From Limimaricola sp. G21655-S1 (lineage in GTDB: Bacteria > Pseudomonadota > Alphaproteobacteria > Rhodobacterales > Rhodobacteraceae): a stretch of DNA of 64,000 nt. The notes beneath the pieces are model-generated. The model saw only the letters and a program-made list of their open reading frames with translations, was not told where the DNA came from and made no database searches. Shown piece by piece: positions 58,613 through 64,000 of this stretch (position 1 is its first letter; each line of letters opens with the position of its first letter). The stretch spans positions 123,226-187,225 of the forward strand of contig NZ_JAPWGO010000007.1 in the NCBI RefSeq assembly GCF_027213785.1, read 5' to 3'. A program made the translations under genes and the position numbers.

Positions 58613-59016
58613 GGATTGGCCTCCATCTCGATCGTGGTGCCCGCCCCGACACGGCTTTCGATGCGAAAGGCATCGACCAGCCGCCGGGCACCACCGAGCC
58701 CCTTGCCCATGCTGCGCGCGGTCGAGAAGCCGTCCGTCATCGCCTGATCGATATCGGCGATGCCGGGCCCCTGATCGATGCAGCGGATCATGATCCGGCG
58801 CGGGCGATCAAGGCGATAGATCTCGAGCACGCCGCCGCCCCCATGGTCGAGCGCGTTGCGGGCGATCTCGCTCACGGCGGTGACGAAGCGGGTCTTGCGC
58901 AGCGCCCGCGCGCCCAGCGCGTCCATCGCCTTCGACACCGCGATACGGGCCGCCGCGACATCGCGCTCCTGCCGCAGTTCCACCCGCCCCGCCGGCTGCG
59001 CCGGCGGGCCGCTCAC
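58609..59016 (-). CDS. rsbT: Stressosome switch kinase RsbT
   Basis: A 135-residue GHKL-type kinase. The N-box is VTAVSEIARNALDHGGGG, the G1 box DQGPGIADIDQAMTDGFS, and the G2-like region KGLGGARRLVDAFR. In Bacillus, RsbT phosphorylates RsbR and RsbS upon stress and is released to activate a partner. The start overlaps the rsbS stop (ATGA). Confidence 0.93.
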   Translation of the reverse strand: MSGPPAQPAGRVELRQERDVAAARIAVSKAMDALGARALRKTRFVTAVSEIARNALDHGGGGVLEIYRLDRPRRIMIRCIDQGPGIADIDQAMTDGFSTARSMGKGLGGARRLVDAFRIESRVGAGTTIEMEANP

Positions 59017-59375
59017 GCCAGACCCTTGGCCTTGAGCGCGCGCAGCGCGTGGCTCAGAGACAGCGCCGTCTTCGAGCCCGGCAGGTCCATGCCCAGTTCG
59101 ACCAGCGTCATCGCCACCGCCGGGCGCATGCCCACGATGTAGGTCTCGGCCGCCAGCAGCCGCGAGATCGAGGAAAGCTGCGCGAGGATGCGGCCGACGA
59201 AGGTATCGACGATTTCGAGCGCGGCGATGTCGATCACCACGCCACGCGCCGCCTCGTTCACGATCCGCTCGGAGAGATCCTCCTGCAGATTGATGATGTC
59301 GGTGTCGGTGATGTTGTCGCGGATCGCGACGAGCAGGACCTTGTCGACCGTGTAGATCGAGGCCGCCTCAGACAC
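59013..59375 (-). CDS. rsbS: Stressosome STAS scaffold RsbS
   Basis: A 120-residue stand-alone STAS protein. The STAS motif is VVIDIAALEIVDTFVGRIL; the position of the Bacillus RsbS phosphoserine (DSF) is occupied by Thr58 (DTF). The protein forms the stressosome core together with RsbR. It overlaps rsbR by eight bases. Confidence 0.93.
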   Translation of the reverse strand: MSEAASIYTVDKVLLVAIRDNITDTDIINLQEDLSERIVNEAARGVVIDIAALEIVDTFVGRILAQLSSISRLLAAETYIVGMRPAVAMTLVELGMDLPGSKTALSLSHALRALKAKGLA

Positions 59376-60252
59376 GGGTGTCCTCGATGCGGCTGATCTG
59401 GAAGCCGACCCGGCGGAACGCCTCGGCGAGCGCGGCGCGGATCGAGGGGCGGGTCGTCACCTCGCCCACATCGACGCCAAGCTCGACCATGGTCTGGGCG
59501 ATCTTGGGCGAGATGCCCGAGATGATCGCCTCGGCCCCCATCAGCCGGACCGCCGCGGCGGTCCGCAGCAGGTGCTGCGCGACCTGCGTGTCGACCACGC
59601 GCACGCCGGTGATGTCGACGATCACCACCTCGGCGCTGTGCTCGACGATGGAATTCAACAGGTTCTCCATCACCTCCTGCGCCCGCATCGAATCGAGCGT
59701 GCCGATCAGAGGGATGGTCAGCACCCGCTCCCACAGCTGCACCACCGGGGTCGAGAGCTCCATCATCTCGGCTCGCTGGCGTTCTATGATCTCGTCACGC
59801 TCGGCGATGAAGTATTCGTTGATATGCATCGCGAGCGCGTCGACCACGCGGCCGAAATCTGCGGCCTCGGCAAGCAGACGATCGGTCCGATCCGCGAGGT
59901 TCTTGCTCAGCATCTCGAAGACAGGCTGCTTCAGCGCCAGCATGAAGGCCGTCATCTCCCAAGGCGCGACACCACGCTCGGTGCGCACCAGCGTGATCTC
60001 GGACAGCGCCATGCGAAGCTCGGACCAGTTGTCGGCATCGATGTCGACGGCCTCGGTGATGTCGATGCGCGACAGCGCATCGGAGAAGGCCCGCAGCAGA
60101 TCGGATAGCTGGCGACGGCTCTCGCGGTCGGAGAACAGGTCGGGGCGTCGCACGCCCTCGCGCTTCTGGGTGGCGAACCAAGCGTCGAGAACGCTGTCGA
60201 ATTCTTCCCGCAGGAGGCGGCTCACTTCGGTGGTCGGCGCAACGGTCATCAT
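59368..60252 (-). CDS. rsbR: Stressosome sensor RsbR
   Basis: A 294-residue RsbR paralogue: an N-terminal helical sensor domain (about 10-160) of unknown ligand and a C-terminal STAS domain (about 165-280). The STAS segment is VVIVDITGVRVVDTQVAQHL, with Thr222 at the place of the conserved phosphothreonine (DTxxA). The start at 60252 (two adjacent ATGs) is supported by AGGA. It is the first gene of the five-gene module. The sensor lacks a heme-globin signature that I can see. Confidence 0.92.
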   Translation of the reverse strand: MMTVAPTTEVSRLLREEFDSVLDAWFATQKREGVRRPDLFSDRESRRQLSDLLRAFSDALSRIDITEAVDIDADNWSELRMALSEITLVRTERGVAPWEMTAFMLALKQPVFEMLSKNLADRTDRLLAEAADFGRVVDALAMHINEYFIAERDEIIERQRAEMMELSTPVVQLWERVLTIPLIGTLDSMRAQEVMENLLNSIVEHSAEVVIVDITGVRVVDTQVAQHLLRTAAAVRLMGAEAIISGISPKIAQTMVELGVDVGEVTTRPSIRAALAEAFRRVGFQISRIEDTRV

Positions 60253-60360
60253 CGGTCCTAACTGGTCACGGCGACATACGGATATGGTGCCGCGACAGGG
60301 AAGGAAAGGCTTGTAGGACTTCACTTGGCGGGAACTGGCCCGGCGGCGCGGCGCAGTTGC

Positions 60361-61515
60361 TCAGACTTTGCGGCGCCGCCCCAGCAGCGCATCGGCCCGG
60401 CCCAGCGCCGCGTCGAGCTCGGCGAAGGCGCGCGTCATCGCCTCGGGGTCCGGTTGCGGGGCGGGCGCAGGCGCCGGCCCGGCGCGTCGTGGCCGCGCCG
60501 CCAAGCGCTCGGCCAAGCCCGGCACCGACCAGATCCGCGCCGTCCGTCTACGGGTGATCTCGCGCAACAGCCCGAGGCTCACCAGCTCGTCGATGAGGTT
60601 GGTCGCGCCACGCGGCGTCACGCCGATGCGCTCCGCCAAGAGGTTCGAGGTCAGGCAGGGCGCCGAGGCGAAAGCCTGTGCCGCATCGCCCAGCCGCGAC
60701 CGGCCGTGCCGCCCCTCGCCGCAGGCGCGGGCCCGCCGCAACCAGTCACGCGCGCGGCCGATCCGCCCGATTTCCATGCCCAGTACCGCGCCCAGCCCAT
60801 CGAGCAGCTCGGTCATCCCAGCGACGCTGCCCGGGGACCAGGGCCGGTAGCGCCCGACAGAGAGCGCCAGCGCAGGCGTCGCGACCCAATCGGCATCGAC
60901 CCGCCCCGACAGGCCGCGCATCGGGTCCTCCTCGAAGGCTATGATGCCGCCGGGCCCCGGCGTGAGGCGCCGCCGGGCGCTCTCGACCGCCATGAACAAG
61001 GCCCGCTCGACCATCGGGTGGGCCCGCTCCGTCGCGATGCCATAGGCCGCGCTGACCCTCAGCGCTGAGAGGATCGGTGGATCGTCGGGATGCAACGCCG
61101 AAAGACTGGCGGCAAGCGCCGCCGGGTCGGCGGAGGCCCCCTCCGAATTTGCCGCGCGTTCGTCTTCCGCGAGTCCTCCTGCCAGACGTTCGAGCCGGGC
61201 GATCGTCTTGTCGGGATGCGCGATCGGGTCGCCGGGCATCTTGAGGGCACGGATTAACCCTAGCGCCAGCTCGCCGGCGACCGGGTCGCCATGGCCGGAA
61301 CCACCGCCCGCGATCCGCGGCAACAGCTCGGTCTCGGACAGTCGGCGCCCTTCGAGTGCCACCGAGGCCACCGCCTCGGCCACCGCCAGCTCCGAGCGCC
61401 ATAGATTGCCGGCATCGGGATCGGCCCGGCCGAAGGCTTCGATCCGCGCAGCGAGCACTTCGACCCGCAGCAGGTCGAGCGCGCTCGGCCCACCGCTCCT
61501 GCTCGTCTTGGCCAT
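60361..61515 (-). CDS. DUF1612/HTH protein (RHE_PE00001 family-like)
   Basis: A 384-residue protein. The N-terminal part, with LWRSELAVAEAVASVALEGR, resembles DUF1612 proteins; a C-terminal helix-turn-helix is visible in LLAERIGVTPRGATNLIDEL followed by VSLGLLREITRRRTARIWSV. The tail is Ala/Pro/Arg-rich. Homologues are recalled as plasmid- or island-borne in Rhizobiales and Rhodobacterales; this is a memory-based assignment. A palindrome sits 40 bases upstream, fitting autoregulation. Confidence 0.75.
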   Translation of the reverse strand: MAKTSRSGGPSALDLLRVEVLAARIEAFGRADPDAGNLWRSELAVAEAVASVALEGRRLSETELLPRIAGGGSGHGDPVAGELALGLIRALKMPGDPIAHPDKTIARLERLAGGLAEDERAANSEGASADPAALAASLSALHPDDPPILSALRVSAAYGIATERAHPMVERALFMAVESARRRLTPGPGGIIAFEEDPMRGLSGRVDADWVATPALALSVGRYRPWSPGSVAGMTELLDGLGAVLGMEIGRIGRARDWLRRARACGEGRHGRSRLGDAAQAFASAPCLTSNLLAERIGVTPRGATNLIDELVSLGLLREITRRRTARIWSVPGLAERLAARPRRAGPAPAPAPQPDPEAMTRAFAELDAALGRADALLGRRRKV

Positions 61516-61554
61516 GCATCGCCCTCATCCGCTCCGGTGCCCCGCCCGCCAGAC

Positions 61555-61580
61555 TGGACAGATACCCGAGTACTTGTCCA
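61555..61580. promoter_or_regulatory. Inverted repeat upstream of the DUF1612/HTH gene
   Basis: TGGACA and TGTCCA are perfect inverted arms separated by 14 bases. A second palindrome, GCCCCTAGGGGC, lies at 61608-61619. Either may bind the HTH protein encoded next to it. Confidence 0.45.
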
Positions 61581-61750
61581 CCTCGCGGAGGCTTGGGGGC
61601 CAGACAGGCCCCTAGGGGCTTGGCCTCACCATTGCCCCGCCGACACACTTGATCCGTGTCCGGCAATCAGCGGCATGAGAGATGGGCGCATGAATGTGTC
61701 GACAACCAGTGCAGCCCGGAGCTTGCGTTATTCGAACGCTGCCCCGACCC

Positions 61751-62146
61751 TCAGGCAGCCACTGCGGGCAGTTCCGCCCGGCCGCGGGTGATCCGGAAAG
61801 GTTCGCATTGACCGGAGACGACCTTGGTCTCGATCATCCACTCCTCCCCATCGGTGTCGCGTCCCTCAAGCGTTAGAACACCGCTGAAGTCCTGCATGGC
61901 CGAGAGGCCGGTCTCGAGCCTTGTCCAGATCCGAAGCCAATCGGTATAACCGGGATCCAGCAAAGCTGGCCGAGGCGGGTGATCCTCGTGCAGATGCCGC
62001 TCGAGGCGAAACAGACGCAGGGCACCGTCGCCATCGATTTCGAAGGTCTGAAAGCCACGTCCGAAACTTCTGGTCCGCCATTCGGTGACAGCGGTGATTT
62101 CGGCCGGCAGAGCCATCTTGCAGCGAACGAGATCGTATAGTGCCAT
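61751..62146 (-). CDS. Unknown small protein of the accessory region
   Basis: A 131-residue protein with no family I recognise. It starts MALYDLVRCKMALPAEITAV. An AAGAGG site fits the ATG at 62146 better than the one at 62152. The composition is soluble, slightly basic at the N-terminus, and rich in aromatic residues (WRTRSFGRGFQTFEIDG). It is downstream of the orphan region and transcribed toward the DUF1612 gene. Confidence 0.6.
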   Translation of the reverse strand: MALYDLVRCKMALPAEITAVTEWRTRSFGRGFQTFEIDGDGALRLFRLERHLHEDHPPRPALLDPGYTDWLRIWTRLETGLSAMQDFSGVLTLEGRDTDGEEWMIETKVVSGQCEPFRITRGRAELPAVAA

Positions 62147-62309
62147 GTCCATCCTCTTTCTTGCTCTGGCTTCGGCAGACATGCCGACCCACTGGAGGAA
62201 CTTGGCCTGCGGTCATGGCACCATGCCGACAACATCAGGGCCTTGTCGCGACAGATACCGTCGGTTCGTGAAGGGCTGGGAACGCGGCTGCGGCGACCGG
62301 ACGCCGCTC

Positions 62310-62507
62310 CTAGGTCGTCGTTGCGACGGCCAGAACCAGCAGCACCAGACAGCCCGCGGCTATCAGCGTGCTGCTTGCAATGCGCATCACCGCATCGCGC
62401 CACGATCCGGTTTGCTCCGCGTAATGGACCAGCAGGAAGCACAGGACCGGCACAAGGAGCCAAGCCCAAGGAGAAATGCCAAACAGGTCTGGGGATACCG
62501 TTTTCAT
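62310..62507 (-). CDS. Small two-helix membrane protein
   Basis: A 65-residue protein with hydrophobic segments at about 12-28 (SPWAWLLVPVLCFLLVHY) and 42-63 (ASSTLIAAGCLVLLVLAVAT). No function is apparent. The ribosome site AAGG is very close to the ATG, so expression is uncertain. Confidence 0.45.
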   Translation of the reverse strand: MKTVSPDLFGISPWAWLLVPVLCFLLVHYAEQTGSWRDAVMRIASSTLIAAGCLVLLVLAVATTT

Positions 62508-63116
62508 ACCTTAACAATAGTCCAGTTCGACGCCCTTCGCAGCTGAGCAATGGGAGGGCGAGGCTCTGCGGAGGTATAGGGCGGCCACGCTCCCGCCTTC
62601 GGCAAGGTACGAAAAGAGCATCGAAACCTCATCGTTCTGCCTGAAAGACCGATGCCGACATGCTCGCTTCCTAGCGCCGCCGCGCCGAGGACTCCCTCGT
62701 GGTGTGAGGCAGCCGTCTGCGCCTGAGACCGTCACCAAGACCCCGACAAGTTACAAGGTGTAGCAACCAGTGCCGCTGAGAATCGCAACGGCCGAAGGGA
62801 GCATCCGCTTGCGCGGATGCGATCGAGTTTCGCAGCCAGATCTTCGCTCCACTCCGCCCGTTGCTCGCCACATTCCGGCCACTGCCGAACGGCAATGAGG
62901 GGGCAAATTACCGAGTGAGTGTGCTTATCGTGACGACCGACTACGCATTGCGTTTTCTTTCCACCCTCTTTTTCGTGACGGGCATCGGTATCGTCGCCCT
63001 GCTGGGCCTGCGCCTGTATGCGAATGTGGAAGTAGCGGACCACCCTCGCCAGCCGGTGGAATCTGCTGGAGCAGCTTTTCGCCCCACCCTCTGACAGCCC
63101 TCCTCGCTGGCCTCTA
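62508..63116. other. Low-gene-density stretch of the accessory region
   Basis: These 609 bases carry no gene that can be strongly supported. The best candidate is the short plus-strand ORF at 62915-63094. The rest shows a mixed codon character and several stop codons in all frames. Confidence 0.5.
62915..63094 (+). CDS. Possible small membrane protein
   Basis: A 59-residue ORF from GTG with a single hydrophobic segment (FLSTLFFVTGIGIVALLGLR). GAGGGGG lies about 12 bases before the start, rather far. It may be a real small protein or chance. Confidence 0.3.
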   Translation: MSVLIVTTDYALRFLSTLFFVTGIGIVALLGLRLYANVEVADHPRQPVESAGAAFRPTL

Positions 63117-63275
63117 TTAAGCTTGCGCCAGCGAATGCGCGGAAGTCCCGCCACGCAGCCCCTCCAGGACGATGCGGATCTTCTCCTCGGCCGAATGGTG
63201 CTTCCGCGTGCGCCGACGGATGTCCTTCACCAGCGACTCCGTCGTCGGTCTGGCTGTTCCGGGTTTCTGTCTCAT
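63117..63275 (-). pseudogene. Truncated IS3-family transposase OrfA
   Basis: A 52-residue remnant: after the ATG at 63275, the segment KDIRRRTRKHHSAEEKIRIV followed by LEGLRG matches the start of IS3-family OrfA proteins. The homology stops at about 63135 and the frame ends in unrelated sequence. The rest of OrfA and all of OrfB are missing here. Confidence 0.8.
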
Positions 63276-63359
63276 CTCCACTCCTCGGTGGTTACGATGA
63301 GCCAGAAACCCTCCGTTACAAAATCAACTCAGATGTCCCAGAGGCGCTGACGGGGGACA
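63117..63359 (-). mobile_element. Left end of a truncated IS3-family element
   Basis: The presumed terminal repeat begins TGTCCCCCGTCAGC at 63359 on the minus strand, directly after the integrase coding sequence breaks off. The OrfA start follows about 80 bases inside. The right part of this copy is lost. The element therefore inserted into, and ended, the integrase gene. Confidence 0.65.
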
Positions 63360-63923
63360 GGTGGTTGCGTTTCTTCGCCACGCGTCCGGGTTTGGGCAGT
63401 AGCGCATCGAGATTGCCCTTCCATTATGCCGGGTTGCCGCCTGTACGGTGCCCAGCCACGGTGGCCCAAGAGAAAACCGCTTCGATGCGACCTCGCAGCC
63501 GCTTTGCCGTTTCGGTTTTATCGTGCCAGATCGGCTGCAGTACACGCAGCACAGCCTGCACGGCTATATCGGATACCGGCACGTGCCCGAGCTCGGGGAC
63601 AGCGTAGGTCGTCAGTGTCGAGCGCCACTGCGCTGCATGCTTGGCGTTCTTGAACTCCGAAAGCTTAGCATCGAGGTAGCGGTCAACGGCATCCGAGAAG
63701 ACGAGGCCTCGGCGCTGGGCGGTCATCAAAGCCGCGCGGATTGCCTTGCGCTCTTCAACCGGGTCGATCCCCTGCCTAATGCTTTCCTTGGCCTCCCTTG
63801 CTCGATCACGAGCTTGGGCAAGTGAAACCTCGGGGTAGCCGCCGAGTCCAATCTCGCGTCGGCGGTTGCCGACTACCATACGTAGGAGCCAAGTGCGTCC
63901 ACCCTTTGGCGTGATCTGCAACA
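63360..63923 (-). pseudogene. Disrupted tyrosine integrase (phage/island type)
   Basis: The frame shows the P4/DUF4102-type integrase N-terminal and core-binding parts: TPKGGRTWLLR, IGLGGYPEVSLAQARDRARE, and FSDAVDRYLDAKLSEFKNAK. A TAA at 63424-63426 interrupts it after GGNPA, and the same frame continues as WKGNLDALLPKPGRVAKKRN before the IS end. The catalytic C-terminal domain is absent and the N-terminus is cut at the other IS. It is a remnant of an integrated element, not a working recombinase. Confidence 0.8.
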
Positions 63924-64000
63924 TGAATAGCCCCGCGTTTCTTAGACGCCTTCGTGCCTCAGTTTCTGCTGCCGCTCGAACTCGAGAGGCGACAGCATTC
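63924..64000 (-). mobile_element. Right end of an IS3-type element with OrfB C-terminus
   Basis: From the window edge the minus strand encodes MLSPLEFERQQKLRHEGV and a stop (63998-63942), matching the C-terminus of IS3-family OrfB. Beyond the stop the sequence runs GAAACGCGGGGCTATTCA, whose final CA could be the IS end (the reverse of TGAATAGCCCCGCG). The ATG that seems to start the integrase frame includes the last A of this IS. The element continues past the window. Confidence 0.6.

Noticed and set aside
62511..62738. A 75-codon minus-strand ORF
   Set aside because: No ribosome site, no recognisable motif, Arg/Ser-rich shadow composition.
62732..63154. A 140-codon minus-strand ORF
   Set aside because: No supporting start signal; composition not protein-like; overlaps the better small membrane candidate.
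63123..63350. Plus-strand ORF opposite the truncated transposase
   Set aside because: The minus strand reads as a transposase N-terminus with a terminal repeat; the plus frame has no similarity.
1..64000. tRNA, rRNA, CRISPR arrays, riboswitches, replication origin
   Set aside because: None could be recognised by reading; no cloverleaf, no repeat-spacer array and no DnaA-box cluster was seen.

Overview
The window is chromosomal DNA of a high-GC alphaproteobacterium, most likely a member of the Rhodobacteraceae. The evidence is the GC-rich codon use, the ctaC-ctaB-ctaG-ctaE-surf1-thrC-M16 gene order, an fhs/chorismate mutase/folD group, and Tad pilins carrying the VTVDW core. This placement comes from gene content and order only; no rRNA or tRNA gene was recognised. 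The gene coverage is dense and almost all of it looks like ordinary core chromosome until about 61.6 kb.

Layout. 1-7.2 kb (minus): cytochrome c oxidase subunits II and III with their assembly factors, then threonine synthase, an M16 peptidase and the start of a GNAT acetyltransferase, largely overlapping as one operon. 7.4-14.6 kb (plus): tldD, dprA, topA, the CoA-transferase pair scoAB and a small GNAT-like protein. 14.6-27.3 kb: a lytic transglycosylase facing a Tad (Flp) pilus locus with two small non-canonical pilins, cpaB, cpaC, an OmpA-like lipoprotein, cpaE, cpaF, tadB, tadC, two TPR lipoproteins and an AAA+ ATPase. 27.3-32.7 kb: an MFS exporter divergent from a MarR regulator, then an Lhr-type helicase and a PdeM-type phosphoesterase. 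32.7-38.4 kb (minus): folD, chorismate mutase, fhs, a MOSC protein and ftsH. 38.4-45 kb (minus): tilS and the Tol-Pal group (tolQ, tolR, tolA, tolB, pal, cpoB). 45.2-49.4 kb (minus): an SDR, a YbgC thioesterase, a conserved unknown gene and ruvCAB.

49.5-60.3 kb is the main signalling region. It holds a double-domain KaiC-like ATPase overlapping a hybrid histidine kinase, then an alpha-glucosidase divergent from a LacI regulator with two matching palindromes, then a five-gene stressosome module. In transcription order that module is RsbR, RsbS, RsbT, an RsbT-like ATPase fused to a PP2C phosphatase, and an RsbT-like ATPase fused to a HisKA_2/HWE-type histidine kinase. All five genes overlap by 4-8 bases. 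No sigma-B, anti-sigma pair or response regulator is present nearby, so the module seems wired to a two-component output. A link to the alphaproteobacterial PhyR/EcfG general stress response is a hypothesis.

60.4-64 kb is accessory DNA: a DUF1612/HTH-like gene with an upstream palindrome, small orphan ORFs, a truncated IS3-type transposase start, and a tyrosine-integrase gene broken by an internal stop and bounded on both sides by IS ends. A second IS3-type transposase C-terminus runs off the right edge.
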